Of a stretch of DNA of 64,000 bases, positions 52,934 to 62,548 are shown piece after piece (the first letter of the stretch is position 1; every line of letters starts with the position of its first letter). Source of the DNA: Planctomycetota bacterium (lineage in GTDB: Bacteria > Planctomycetota > Planctomycetia > Planctomycetales > Planctomycetaceae); assembly GCA_003388505.1 (NCBI GenBank), contig QQVO01000006.1, forward strand, positions 62,001 through 126,000. The letters are read 5' to 3'. A model generated the notes under the pieces. That model saw only the letters and a list, made by a program, of their open reading frames with translations. It made no database searches and was not told where the DNA came from. The translations under genes were made by a program, and so were the position numbers.

Positions 52934-54073
52934 CTACTCCCGCGTCCCGCCCGTTTGAAGAATGCTGCGGCCCGGCTTCTGTTCCGAGACGTCCTTCAGG
53001 CCGCTGCTGCCGCGCAGCGCGCCGCTCACGCCCAATAGCTCCGGATGCCGCGCGACCTTGTCGGTAAACACCCGCACGTCGCGCAGAATCGGATCCAGAC
53101 TCTGCACGAGACTCGACAGTGCAGCCGCGGAGAGATTCAGGTTCTCGTACAACTCCGGATCGCTCGCAAAGCGCCGCATTGAACCGTCTTCCGAGTTCAT
53201 CATCGTGGCGAATGCGTTAAGTTCGGTCAGCAACGACTCAAGCTGGCCCAGGCTCCCGTCGAGTTTGACGACCATCGATCGACTGTGATCGGCCAGCGGA
53301 TCGGTCGCCTGGCTCAGGTTGTCGAGGTTGTCGCTGATCTTCTGCACAGACGTTCTCGCGGCCGTAATCGTCGCCCGCGTCTCATTCACCATCTGGGGCA
53401 GCGCAGCGACGGTCTCCTTGAGATTCGCCTGCACTTCCGGATCGGAGAGGAGCTGGTTCGCCTCCGTGAGCGTGGTGTCGGCCGTCTGCATCGTCTGCGT
53501 GAACTGGTGCAGCGCCAGCGCGGCCCGCTCGACCACCTGATCCAGATCGCCCTGTTGCGTCTCAACCAGCGAGTTCACGTTCCGTGCCAGATGCTGCCAC
53601 TCGCGACTCGTCTCTTCGAACGCGACCAGCGTCGTCGATACGTTCTGCTCCAGCCGCTGCACAATCTCCATCGGGTCAGCCGGAGCGATGCCGTCAACCT
53701 TGGTATTCGGCGGCAGACTCTCTCGGCTCACGCCGGCGGTGAACTCGATGCTCGCGTCGCCGAGCAGTGTCCGCACCAGTGCCGGGCGCGAGTCCCGCCG
53801 CAGCGTGCGATCGGCCTGAATCTCCACCACCACCAGCACTCCCCCGTCCTGCTCATCCAGCAACACGTCCGTGACCGATCCGATGTTGATGCCGTTCTGC
53901 CGGACCGGCGTCCCCTTCGTCAGACCCGGAGTCGAGTCAAAGTGGATGCCGATCTGATACGTCTTCCGCCAGTATTTCTGCACGTCTCCGAATTGGATGA
54001 CGAGCACCGTGCAGATCGCCAGGGAGAACAGCACAAACAGGCCGACGCGGAACTGAATCTGTCGCTCGGTCAT
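52934..54073 (-). CDS. MlaD/MCE-domain lipid transporter substrate-binding protein
   Basis: 379 residues. One N-terminal membrane helix (GLFVLFSLAICTVLVIQFG) anchors an MCE domain (YQIGIHFDSTPGLTKGTPVR, NGINIGSVTDV). A long helical region (150-310) with coiled-coil pattern follows (LARNVNSLVETQQGDLDQVV). MCE proteins form hexameric rings that carry phospholipids between membranes. It is the last gene of the MlaE-MlaF-MlaD set on the minus strand. MlaB and MlaC genes are absent here. Confidence 0.9.
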   Translation of the reverse strand: MTERQIQFRVGLFVLFSLAICTVLVIQFGDVQKYWRKTYQIGIHFDSTPGLTKGTPVRQNGINIGSVTDVLLDEQDGGVLVVVEIQADRTLRRDSRPALVRTLLGDASIEFTAGVSRESLPPNTKVDGIAPADPMEIVQRLEQNVSTTLVAFEETSREWQHLARNVNSLVETQQGDLDQVVERAALALHQFTQTMQTADTTLTEANQLLSDPEVQANLKETVAALPQMVNETRATITAARTSVQKISDNLDNLSQATDPLADHSRSMVVKLDGSLGQLESLLTELNAFATMMNSEDGSMRRFASDPELYENLNLSAAALSSLVQSLDPILRDVRVFTDKVARHPELLGVSGALRGSSGLKDVSEQKPGRSILQTGGTRE

Positions 54074-54115
54074 AGGAGAGCTGAGGGGTAAGAGTTGAGA
54101 GCTGAGAGTAGAAAT

Positions 54116-54907
54116 CTACGCGGCGGCGATCTCGGTGAGGCGTTCGCCCGCTTCGCCGCGGACGAACTGGTAGACGCGGGGATCGTCGCAATCGAATGTT
54201 TCCTCGGCCGTCCCCTGAAAAATGATCTGCGGCTCGTCCGGTTCGAGGCGCGGCAGCGGGTAGAGCATCACCACGCGGTCGGCCACCTTCCGCACAGTGT
54301 GCATGTCGTGCGTCACAACGATGCTGGTCACGTTCCGCGTCCGGCTAGTCTGCAGGATCAGTTCGTTGATCACGTCGCTCATGATCGGGTCAAGCCCCGT
54401 GGTCGGTTCGTCATACAGGACGACCTCCGGGTCCATCGCCAGCGCGCGGGCCAAACCCACGCGCTTTCTCATGCCGCCGGAAAGTTGAGCCGGCTTTTTC
54501 TCGCACACGTTCGCGTTCAGCCCGACGTCGCGCAGCCTGTCGACCGCAACCTGCCGCACGCGCTCCTCCGGCCACTTGCGGTTCTGCCTGATCCCGAACA
54601 CCACGTTCTCATACACGGTCATGCTGTCGAACAGCGCTGCCATCTGGAACACGTATCCGAACCGCAGCCTTTCCTGCGTGATTTCCTTTTCCGAGCGGTC
54701 GCGCACGCTGCGTCCGTCCCACAGCACGTCCCCCCGATCGGGCTGAAGCAGGTCCATCATCAGTTTCATCGTGACGCTCTTCCCGCAGCCGCTCTCGCCG
54801 ATCAGCACCAGCGTCTCTCCCCGCTCAACGGGAATCGAAATCTCCCGCAAAATGTCGTGCTGACCGAATCCCTTCGAAGCGCGGCGAAGTTCAATCAACG
54901 GAGACAT
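54116..54907 (-). CDS. ABC transporter ATP-binding protein, MlaF-type
   Basis: 263 residues. Walker A is [12 protein letters not shown], the Q-loop region includes [15 protein letters not shown], the signature is [15 protein letters not shown], Walker [14 protein letters not shown], and the switch His is in VVTHDMHTV. The set order (permease, ATPase, MCE protein) and the [11 protein letters not shown] motif fit MlaF-type importers of lipids. It lies 99 bp downstream of the permease gene and 42 bp upstream of the MCE gene. Confidence 0.94.
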   Translation of the reverse strand: MSPLIELRRASKGFGQHDILREISIPVERGETLVLIGESGCGKSVTMKLMMDLLQPDRGDVLWDGRSVRDRSEKEITQERLRFGYVFQMAALFDSMTVYENVVFGIRQNRKWPEERVRQVAVDRLRDVGLNANVCEKKPAQLSGGMRKRVGLARALAMDPEVVLYDEPTTGLDPIMSDVINELILQTSRTRNVTSIVVTHDMHTVRKVADRVVMLYPLPRLEPDEPQIIFQGTAEETFDCDDPRVYQFVRGEAGERLTEIAAA

Positions 54908-55006
54908 GCGACTGGCCTATGGCTGATCGCCAATAGCGGATGGCGGACTGACTCACGAACATTCAGTAACGATCGAACGCAAATAACCGACAACCGAAAA
55001 CTCCCC

Positions 55007-55846
55007 TCACATCAACGTGATCGGGGCCGGCCAGAGGACGTAGTACAGCCGCAACAGAATCGTCCCCAGCAGAAAATCCAGGAACAGGATCGCAACAAAC
55101 GAGTAAACGAACGCTCCGGTCGCCGCCTTCCCGACGCCCTCAGCGCCGGCTCCGGAATGAAACCCGCGATGACACGCCACCAGCGCGATCGCCGCGCCGA
55201 AGAACACGCTCTTCACCACGCCGCTCATCACGTCCCAGGGCATGACGAAATTCCGCGAGTGATACCAGTAGTGAAAACTGTTGATGCCGAGCACCTTCGT
55301 GCTGAACAGCCAGCCCGACAGGATTCCGACGCCGTCCGCGAACAGGGTGAGCATCGGAATCAGCAGAAAGCAGGCCAGGAAGCGGGGCACCACCAGATGG
55401 TGGATCGGATTGGCCCCGAGCGCCGCCAGCGCGTCGATCTGCTCCGTCACCCGCATCGTCCCCAGTTCGGCCGCCATCGCGCTCCCTACGCGACCCGCCA
55501 GCATCACGGCCGCGAGCACCGGACCCAGTTCCTTTACGAGCGTGACGTTGATCACGGCCCCCAGTTGCGATTCCATGTGCATCATCGCGAACTGATCGTA
55601 CGCCTGAACGGCCAGCACCATCCCGATGAATCCGCCCGTCACCAGAATCACCGGCAGACTCTTGATGCCCACTTCGTACATGATCGGCCACAACACCCGG
55701 CCGCGCGGCAACCGGGTCAGCATCCACCGCAACATGCTCAGCGCAAACAGCGCCAGATCACCCAGCAGGCTGACGAACTGAATCGTCATCCGGCCGATCA
55801 CATGGACGATCGTTTCGCGCGGTGGGCGGATCGTTGCAGCCGACAT
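55007..55846 (-). CDS. ABC transporter permease, MlaE family
   Basis: 279 residues. Motifs of the MlaE family are [60 protein letters not shown] and [20 protein letters not shown]. About five to six membrane helices are seen. It forms the inner-membrane channel of the lipid transporter with the ATPase and MCE proteins downstream. The start ATG (MSAATIRPP) is chosen over a TTG five codons earlier. Confidence 0.94.
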   Translation of the reverse strand: MSAATIRPPRETIVHVIGRMTIQFVSLLGDLALFALSMLRWMLTRLPRGRVLWPIMYEVGIKSLPVILVTGGFIGMVLAVQAYDQFAMMHMESQLGAVINVTLVKELGPVLAAVMLAGRVGSAMAAELGTMRVTEQIDALAALGANPIHHLVVPRFLACFLLIPMLTLFADGVGILSGWLFSTKVLGINSFHYWYHSRNFVMPWDVMSGVVKSVFFGAAIALVACHRGFHSGAGAEGVGKAATGAFVYSFVAILFLDFLLGTILLRLYYVLWPAPITLM

Positions 55847-56072
55847 GGGACAAGCAATCAAAGGACGCGGAGTCCCCCATCAATGAGGTCGACCCCGCAG
55901 GCAGGAGGGGGGCGGAACTTTATCGCATCAGGCGATCTGGATCGAGGCCAGTTTTGCCGGCACAACACGTTGAGGCAAAATGATTTGCGATGGCCGCACG
56001 ACATCCGCCGGACGTGAATTCCCCGCCAATTCGCGTTACGATCCCGGAGTTCTTGAAACTCAGACGCTCGCG

Positions 56073-57698
56073 ATGCTTATGTCACCGGGAAAACTGCCGG
56101 TTGTCTGCACGTTCGCCGTCGCCGCGGCGTGCATGTCGTCCGCTGCGCGCGGTGATGCGACACTGACCTGCCGCGTACTCGACGCCGACACCGGCCGGCC
56201 GCTGGAATGTCGGGTCTCGATCGAATCCACCGACGGCGAGTTCCACTTCGTCGAGTCAGCCGAACCGGACGGCAGCGCCGTTCGCTACGACGTGTCCCGG
56301 TCCCCGCAGAGCGTCGAAAGACACACAACCGTCTCCCCCCACCCATTTACCGTCGAACTGCCTGCAGGCGAGTACACGCTGCGAGTCGAACGCGGCAAGG
56401 AATATCACCCCGCCACCCTGAATTTCGAGATCGGCGAGACTCCTGTTGAGCGGACGGTCCAACTGCGACGATGGATCAACCTCGCCGAGCGAGGCTGGTA
56501 CTCGGGAGACACCCACGTGCACCGCACAATCGAAGAACTCCCGAACGTGATGCTGGCGGAAGACCTCAACGTGGCGCTGCCGCTCTCGTACTGGGTGCGG
56601 ACCGCCTACACGCCTCCTGCCCAGGGAGACGAGACAACGGCCGTGAGCGGCGCACTGATCCAGATCGACGACACGCACGTCATCTGGCCGATGAACACCG
56701 AGTACGAAATCTTCACCGTCAACGGAAAACCGCACACGCTGGGAGCCGTCTTCGTATTGAACCACCAGCAGCCGCTGAAGCCGGCTGCTCCACCGGTCGG
56801 GCCGATTGCCGCCGTCGCGCGGGAACAGGGTGCGATTCTCGACCTCGATAAGCATTCGTGGCCCTGGTCGATGATGCTGGTTCCCGTCATGGACGTCGAT
56901 CTGTTTGAACTCTCGAACAACCACGTCTGGCAAACCGAATTCTTCTTCAAGCAGTGGACGATCGAGCAGTTGCCGCCGCAATGGCGGATTCAGACCGACG
57001 AAGATGGCTTCACCGAATGGGGCTGGATCGACTTCGGTTTCAAGACCTACTACGCGCTGCTCAATTGCGGGTTCCGCATGCGGCCGACGGCAGGCACCGC
57101 TTCCGGCGTCCATCCCGTCCCGCTCGGATTCGGCCGTGTTTACGTCCAGCTCCCCGACGGATTCAGTTACGACGCATGGATGGACGGCCTCGACGCCGGA
57201 CGCAGCTTTGTCACGACCGGGCCGATGCTGTTTGCCGAATTCGGCGGCGAACCGCCCGGTGCGGCCATCGAGGCGCAACCCGGCGATGAGGTGAGGGTTG
57301 CCGGAACGGTGGAGAGCGCCCAGCCGTTAAGCCGGATCGAGATCGTCCGCAACGGCCAGGTCGTCGAGATTCTGCATCCCGCGCTCGTGCCGGGAGAAGA
57401 CGGACGACACGTCAGCCGCTTCGACAGGCAGATCCCCGTAGCGAGATCCTCATGGATCGCGGTGCGAGCCTTCGCAGGGGAACCGGGCCGGGAGAGAATT
57501 CGCTTTGCACACTCGGCGCCGGTCTTCGTGGAGGTGGCAGACAAACCGCTCCGTCCGAAACAGCACGAGGTGCAGTTCCTCGTAAACCGGATGGAACGGG
57601 AACTTGAGCGAAATCAGGGCGTGCTGAGTGAGGATGAACTGGCCGAGTACGAACAGGCGCTACGAATCTACCGTGAGATCGCAGAACAGGCCGAGTGA
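56073..57698 (+). CDS. CehA/McbA-type metallohydrolase (PHP domain), secreted
   Basis: 541 residues. The leader (LPVVCTFAVAAACMSSAARG) is followed by a beta-type domain of about 100 residues (TCRVLDADTGRPLECRVSIE, PAGEYTLRVERGKEYHP), as in peptidase-associated Ig-like domains. A PHP-type metal site begins at WYSGDTHVH. The CehA family hydrolyses esters and carbamates such as carbaryl, but natural substrates are unknown. The stop codon is separated by one base from the YkgJ-type gene's ATG. Confidence 0.86.
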   Translation: MLMSPGKLPVVCTFAVAAACMSSAARGDATLTCRVLDADTGRPLECRVSIESTDGEFHFVESAEPDGSAVRYDVSRSPQSVERHTTVSPHPFTVELPAGEYTLRVERGKEYHPATLNFEIGETPVERTVQLRRWINLAERGWYSGDTHVHRTIEELPNVMLAEDLNVALPLSYWVRTAYTPPAQGDETTAVSGALIQIDDTHVIWPMNTEYEIFTVNGKPHTLGAVFVLNHQQPLKPAAPPVGPIAAVAREQGAILDLDKHSWPWSMMLVPVMDVDLFELSNNHVWQTEFFFKQWTIEQLPPQWRIQTDEDGFTEWGWIDFGFKTYYALLNCGFRMRPTAGTASGVHPVPLGFGRVYVQLPDGFSYDAWMDGLDAGRSFVTTGPMLFAEFGGEPPGAAIEAQPGDEVRVAGTVESAQPLSRIEIVRNGQVVEILHPALVPGEDGRHVSRFDRQIPVARSSWIAVRAFAGEPGRERIRFAHSAPVFVEVADKPLRPKQHEVQFLVNRMERELERNQGVLSEDELAEYEQALRIYREIAEQAE

Positions 57699-57699
57699 C

Positions 57700-58086
57700 A
57701 TGACGCAACTGCCGGTCGTCACCGAACCCGCCTCCTGCGACGACTGCGGTCTGTGCTGCCAGGGAATCGGTTCGCCGGTGTTGATCTATCAGTCGCGGCC
57801 GCGCTCGGCGGGACGGCATCCCGCGCGTCCGGCGGACCTTCCGCAAAACCTGATCGACGAGATCGACGAGCACTTTCTCGGACTGGCCCGCGGCGAGGAA
57901 CCTCAGGAGCAATGTCTGTGGTACGATGCCGCGCGAAAACAATGCCGGCACTACGAATTTCGGCCGCCGATCTGCCGGGATTACGAACGCGGCGGCCGGG
58001 ACTGCCTGAATCTGAGAACCGTGTTACACCTCCACACGAGCGACCGACAGACTGCACAGACGCAAGCGACGCCTTGCGACGACTGA
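57700..58086 (+). CDS. YkgJ-family Cys-cluster protein
   Basis: 128 residues. Cys-rich sites are CDDCGLCCQG near the start and CRHYEFRPPICRDYERGGRD later, which are the typical metal-binding Cys of the YkgJ family (formerly UPF0153). The last 25 residues are polar. A metal or Fe-S ligand role is inferred from the family. It is directly coupled to the CehA-type gene before it. Confidence 0.86.
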   Translation: MTQLPVVTEPASCDDCGLCCQGIGSPVLIYQSRPRSAGRHPARPADLPQNLIDEIDEHFLGLARGEEPQEQCLWYDAARKQCRHYEFRPPICRDYERGGRDCLNLRTVLHLHTSDRQTAQTQATPCDD

Positions 58087-58230
58087 AGACCGCAACCTCG
58101 GCGACCCGTACGGCCTCAGCCCGCGGTTTCTCCGGATTCCGGGCGCCGCGACAGGCACGACGGTCCTGTCGCCGGGGACGATTCTCCAAGCGTGACTGAC
58201 GCCAACCATCACTCCATGAGCTGAGACACC

Positions 58231-59577
58231 ATGACCACCGAACTGGAAGAACAGTTCTACGAAACCGATCGCGCGCGGCTGGTGCGCTGGCTTCCGTGGT
58301 TGCACATGTTTCGCGCCTTCCGAATCGCGCTCGACGCACGCAAGCTGCTGCTTGCGGCAGCGGCCCTCCTCTTGATCTCCGGCGGAGGACGCCTGATCGA
58401 CAGCGCTCCGTTCTCTCCGATGTCCAGAGGCGAAGAGAGCGCCGCCGGCGCCAACTGGCCCTGGCAGAAGCCTCTCATCGTGACCGACTCCGAAGCGCCG
58501 CTGCTCGCCGGCGCGGCGACCGATCCGGCCCTATTGCTGAAGGATGCCGTGTCTCACACCTCCCTCGTTGTCAGCCCGTTCCGGGACATTCTCGATCCGG
58601 GCTCGGAGTTGTTCCGAATCGGCAATCGCTGGTCGGACGTCGCCTATGCCTGGACCCGTCTGTTATGGGCGCTGGCGATCTGGGCGCTCTTCGGCGGCGC
58701 CATCGCGCGGCTGGCGGCGCTGCAGTTCGCCGATTCGCGCGACGTCGGACTGCGCGCCGCCGTGAACTACTCGGCTCAACGGTTCCTCTCCTACTTCTCG
58801 GCCCCGCTGCTGCCGCTGGTGTTTATCGCCTTCTTCTGGTTGTTGTGTCTCCTCGTGGGTCTCGTAGCGCGAATTCCGGCCGTCGGCGAGATCGTCGCCG
58901 GAGTGCTGTGGTTCGTGCCGTTGCTGTGCGGACTGGCGATTTCGATCATCGTCCTGTGCGTCGCCGCCGGTTGGCCGCTGATGATCAGCACCGTCAGCGT
59001 GGAAGGTTCTGACTCCTTCGACGGACTCAGCCGGTCGTACGACTATCTCCTGCACCGCCCGTTGTATGCGCTGTGGCTCGTGCTGCTGGCGATGGTCTAC
59101 GGTTCACTGGTCCTGTTTTTCGCAGTGGGCGTGGTGCAGTTCGCGACGCATACGGCCGTTTGGGCCGCCGCCGCAGGAGGCGGCGTGGACCGGATCGCAG
59201 CCTTGTCGGGAGCGGTCGACGCGTCCGAATCGGTCCGCCTGGGCGACACGTCCTTCACCGCCCGCACGGTGTTCGCGATGTGGACGCAACTGATCGCAGT
59301 CCTCCTGTGGGCGTTGGTCTACAGCTTCTTCTGGTCGTCGGCCGTGATCGTCTACACCCTCCTCCGCAAGAGTCTGGACGCCACGCCGCTCACCCACGTC
59401 TACGTGCCGCGATCAAAATCGGACGGAGACTCGCTGCCGCTGGTCGGCGTACCGGCCGCCGAAACGCGCGAAGCCGCCGAGGCGACCCAGGACGGCGCGG
59501 AGGTTTCTTCGGGCGCGGAAACGCCCGCAGGCAGCGAATCGAGTGAATCGTCGAAGCCGCCTGGCGAGAGCGAATGA
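58231..59577 (+). CDS. Multi-spanning membrane protein of unknown function
   Basis: 448 residues. At least six hydrophobic segments are visible, for example LLLAAAALLLISGG, LLWALAIWALFGGAIA, FIAFFWLLCLLVGLVARIP and LWLVLLAMVYGSLVLFFAVG. The C-terminal 60 residues are acidic and Ser/Glu/Pro-rich. I recall similar planctomycete proteins of this length without function. No ribosome site is obvious apart from weak purines. Confidence 0.8.
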   Translation: MTTELEEQFYETDRARLVRWLPWLHMFRAFRIALDARKLLLAAAALLLISGGGRLIDSAPFSPMSRGEESAAGANWPWQKPLIVTDSEAPLLAGAATDPALLLKDAVSHTSLVVSPFRDILDPGSELFRIGNRWSDVAYAWTRLLWALAIWALFGGAIARLAALQFADSRDVGLRAAVNYSAQRFLSYFSAPLLPLVFIAFFWLLCLLVGLVARIPAVGEIVAGVLWFVPLLCGLAISIIVLCVAAGWPLMISTVSVEGSDSFDGLSRSYDYLLHRPLYALWLVLLAMVYGSLVLFFAVGVVQFATHTAVWAAAAGGGVDRIAALSGAVDASESVRLGDTSFTARTVFAMWTQLIAVLLWALVYSFFWSSAVIVYTLLRKSLDATPLTHVYVPRSKSDGDSLPLVGVPAAETREAAEATQDGAEVSSGAETPAGSESSESSKPPGESE

Positions 59578-59599
59578 CCGTTGCTCGCCCGCGTCGCGA

Positions 59600-60664
59600 T
59601 CACCAGTGGAAGAGCGTGGTGCCCCACGACAGCCCGGCGCCGAATCCGCACATCAGCACCGTGTCGCCCCGGTTGATGCGTCCGGCCCGGATCGCCTCGT
59701 CCAGCACGAGCGGCACGGAACCGCCGGCCGTATTGCCGTAACGCTGCAGGTTGTTGAACACCTTCTCCGGCGGGATGCCGAGTTGTTCGGCCGCCGAACT
59801 GATAATGCGGACGTTCGCCTGATGGTACAGATAGAGCGAGACGTCATGGATCCCCAGGCCGGTCTTGTCCAGCATCAACTCCGTGGTGTCGGTCAGCAGT
59901 CGGACAGCCCATTTGAACACGCTGCGGCCGTCCATCTTCAGATAGTGTCGCCCGGCGTCGAGCGTCTCGTGAGTCAACGGCTGTTTGGTCCCTCCGGCGG
60001 GGCGATCCAGCAGCGGGCCGCCGCTTCCGTCGGACCCCATCTGGTAGCACATGAAGCCCTGGTGCGGTTCGCCGCGAGTGAGCAACACGGCTCCCGCTCC
60101 GTCGCCGAACAGCGGGAAAGTCCGTTGGTCGTTGGGATTGATAATCCGGCTGTTACAATCAGCCCCGATGACCAGAGCGTACTTGGCGTTCCCCGTGGCG
60201 ATGAACTGCGCGGCGGTCACGAACGCATACATGAAGCCGGCGCATGCCGCCGCCGCGTCGAACGCGGGACAGTCCAGGCCCAGCCGGTCCTGCACCAGAC
60301 AGGCGGTGGACGGGCATTGAAAATCGGGCGTGAACGTCCCGACGATCAGCAGATCGATTTCCTGGGGGTTCACTCCGGCCGCCTGAATCGCTTCCCGGCC
60401 GGCCCGCACCGCCATGTCGCTCGTTGCCTCGCCCGGCGGGCAGTGCCGTCGTTCCAGAATGCCGGTGCGCTGCTCGACCCAGTCCGGATCGAATCCATAG
60501 CGAGCCTTCAGATCGCTGTTGGTCACAACGTTCTCAGGCACGTGGGAGCCGCAGGCGATCACCTGCACGCCCAGCAACGACGATGTTCTCCGCGTGAACA
60601 AGGTTCTACCGCTGTTGACTGGCGCCGGTTTCTGTTTGGAGCCTGTTTCGATTGCGATAGCCAA
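59600..60664 (-). CDS. fabH: 3-oxoacyl-[acyl-carrier-protein] synthase III
   Basis: 354 residues. It condenses acetyl-CoA with malonyl-ACP to start fatty acid synthesis. The triad is Cys141 (AAAACAGFMYA), His281 (YLYHQANVRI) and Asn311 (YGNTAGGSVP). CoA-binding surroundings such as DWVEQRTGILERRH are present. A TTG start with GGGAG eight bases upstream gives a 32-residue N-terminal extension before the usual GVQVIACGSHVPE; a GTG further in could be the true start. It is alone, not in the plsX/fab cluster, so it may be a second copy or serve a branched product. Confidence 0.92.
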   Translation of the reverse strand: MAIAIETGSKQKPAPVNSGRTLFTRRTSSLLGVQVIACGSHVPENVVTNSDLKARYGFDPDWVEQRTGILERRHCPPGEATSDMAVRAGREAIQAAGVNPQEIDLLIVGTFTPDFQCPSTACLVQDRLGLDCPAFDAAAACAGFMYAFVTAAQFIATGNAKYALVIGADCNSRIINPNDQRTFPLFGDGAGAVLLTRGEPHQGFMCYQMGSDGSGGPLLDRPAGGTKQPLTHETLDAGRHYLKMDGRSVFKWAVRLLTDTTELMLDKTGLGIHDVSLYLYHQANVRIISSAAEQLGIPPEKVFNNLQRYGNTAGGSVPLVLDEAIRAGRINRGDTVLMCGFGAGLSWGTTLFHW

Positions 60665-61520
60665 ACCGGCACTCCCTGTTCAATTCCGGAGGATCGCGTT
60701 CACAGGCCACTCTTGCGGGGTTGACGCTTAAACACAGAGAAGGGGACTGCAAGCAGCAGAGCGGCGGACCTTGCCGCGGATTCCCCGCCTCAGCGCGGTC
60801 TTGCCTCTCCCAAGGCAACAACATCGCTGTGAACGTCACTGGTGGCCATTGTGCCCATCCCTGGCGGAACGACACATGAATGGAAGAGCGTAAGTTCTTC
60901 CAGAATCAAGGATTCGGATTCTAGCCGGTTCCCCCCTGTCCCGCCACCCCCAAAAATCTGCATTTCACCCGCAGAGAGCAAGAATTCGGCCTCGAAGTCC
61001 GGTCAGGCAGACTGCTGGTGCGTCAGTTCTGACTTCACAGCTTGAGCGGTCCTCACGGAACAACGATTCCCGCAGGGTTCCGTTCTTCCACCACAGAGGC
61101 CCAGCGCGGCCTCCGGCCGCAACAATGTTGCCGACTTGCCGAGTCGGATGTCCAAGACGCTGTGAGTTACACACAACTCGACTGGGGCTCTCCCCGAGGT
61201 ACCGGGCTCAGGGGATTCTCGAATAGGACACAGATTCTCGCCGATTTGGCGGATCAGCACGGATTTCGCGGGGAGTTCCACGAAAGGCGGCAGCGCCGAG
61301 ATAGCATCGATTCAGGCGCGCAGGTCGTCGACACGCCAGAAAGCAATCAGCGAAAATCGGTCCCATCCGTGGTCATCCGCGTTCCATTCGAATCTCTAAG
61401 AGAGTTACTCGAACGAGCATCGCGAGATGTGTGTAAACGACATGTGCAAGACGTGGAGCCTTCTGCACGCGAAATTTGCGAGCGGCGTTCAGCAGACGCC
61501 GAGAACCGGCGGAACCAGAT
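60665..61520. other. Intergenic region of 856 bp with decayed repeats
   Basis: At 61087-61159 lies a degenerate, inverted copy of module B: the terminal motif CCACCACAGAGGC, then GCGGCCTCCGGCCGCAAC and a stem with a deletion (CCGACTTG-CCGAGTCGG). From about 61225 to 61385 the words CGGATCAGCACGGATT and ATCCGTGGTCATCCGCG appear, a further decayed repeat pair with inverted orientation. No gene is convincing. The acyltransferase gene ends at 61521. Confidence 0.5.
61087..61159 (-). repeat. Degenerate copy of module B
   Basis: The minus strand reads GTCTTGGACATCCGACTCGG, then a shortened loop, then CAACATTGTTGCGGCCGGAGG, then the terminal motif. Compared with 51860-51956 the hairpin has lost about four bases and the GTAG is GTTG, so it may no longer be active. 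Confidence 0.55.
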
Positions 61521-62507
61521 TCATGCCGCTTTGCCGGCCTTCTTGCGAACCGATCGCGCCCGGCGCGTCTCGCCGGGCGGCGTCTTCCAACGTCGGTGGA
61601 CCCAGAAATACTGCTCCGGCGCGCGGCGGATGGCCCGCTCCAGAGCCTCGGTGTACCGCTGCGTCACGGCCCGCACGGTGTCACGATCGAACTCAAAGTC
61701 ACGGGGGTCGATCACCTCTTCGCAACCGATTTCGTAGCGGACCCAGCGGGCGGTTGAGAAGTCATCCGGAAGGCGAATCCCGTACCCGACGACCAGCAAC
61801 GCGTCATATTCGAGGGCCATCAAGGCAATCGACTTGAACGTCGAGGCGGGACGTCCGAAAAAGTCGACGAAAACGCCGCGCCGGCCGGCGTCCTGATCGC
61901 ACAGCAGTCCCAGGTTGCCCCCCGCCCGCAGCAACTCCACCATGCCGTCCCAGCCGCCGCGCTTGTCGTACAGCCGGTGTCCGGTCTGCTGGCGGGATTC
62001 AAAGAACCACTTGTGCAGATAGGGGTTGTCGAGTTTCCTCGCCACGATTCCCATCGGAAACCCGAACAGGCCGAAGGTGGCCGTGCTGACCTCCCAGTTG
62101 CCGAAGTGTCCGCCGAGGATGAAGACGCGCCGGCCGGAACAGAGGGCCTCCAGCACCGGACGGCGGTTGCGGAAGACGATCACTTCGCGGCAGTTGGTGA
62201 GCGTCATCTTTCGAGGGAGCTGCACGACCTCAGCCACCAGACGAAAGAGGTGCACCCACATCCCGTGGATTATCGCGTCGATCTGCCCCTCCGTGTATTG
62301 ATCGCCGAATGAATTCCGGATGTTTTCCGCCGCGACCTCGTACCGGGACACACGGCGGATCGGCTTCCGCGTCAAGATCCACGCCATGCCCCGCGCGAAG
62401 CCCACGGTCTGCCGCACCGACATCACCCCCAGCACGCAGGCGAACAGCCGAAACAGACCGTACTCGAGCAGATGTCGAAGATTCGTCAAGGACATCCCGG
62501 AATCCAT
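61521..62507 (-). CDS. Lysophospholipid acyltransferase, LpxL/HtrB-type
   Basis: 328 residues. The catalytic motif is in LGGHFGNWEVSTATFG (His134, Glu139, H-x4-E/D type). A second block is GNLGLLCDQDAGRRGVFVDF FGRPAST. Family members transfer acyl chains to lipid A precursors or lysophospholipids at the inner membrane. The start may be at 62507 or 62495 (weak ribosome sites both). It follows the serine hydrolase gene after 41 bp on the same strand. The C-terminus is basic. Confidence 0.9.
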   Translation of the reverse strand: MDSGMSLTNLRHLLEYGLFRLFACVLGVMSVRQTVGFARGMAWILTRKPIRRVSRYEVAAENIRNSFGDQYTEGQIDAIIHGMWVHLFRLVAEVVQLPRKMTLTNCREVIVFRNRRPVLEALCSGRRVFILGGHFGNWEVSTATFGLFGFPMGIVARKLDNPYLHKWFFESRQQTGHRLYDKRGGWDGMVELLRAGGNLGLLCDQDAGRRGVFVDFFGRPASTFKSIALMALEYDALLVVGYGIRLPDDFSTARWVRYEIGCEEVIDPRDFEFDRDTVRAVTQRYTEALERAIRRAPEQYFWVHRRWKTPPGETRRARSVRKKAGKAA

Positions 62508-62548
62508 TCTTGGTGAGGCGGGAGTCTCGTGGGGGACCGGGTTTCGTG

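Noticed and set aside
54095-56017. 640-codon plus-strand frame across the Mla genes
   Set aside because: It spans three minus-strand genes and the gaps between them, and is His/Arg/Gln-rich; a shadow.
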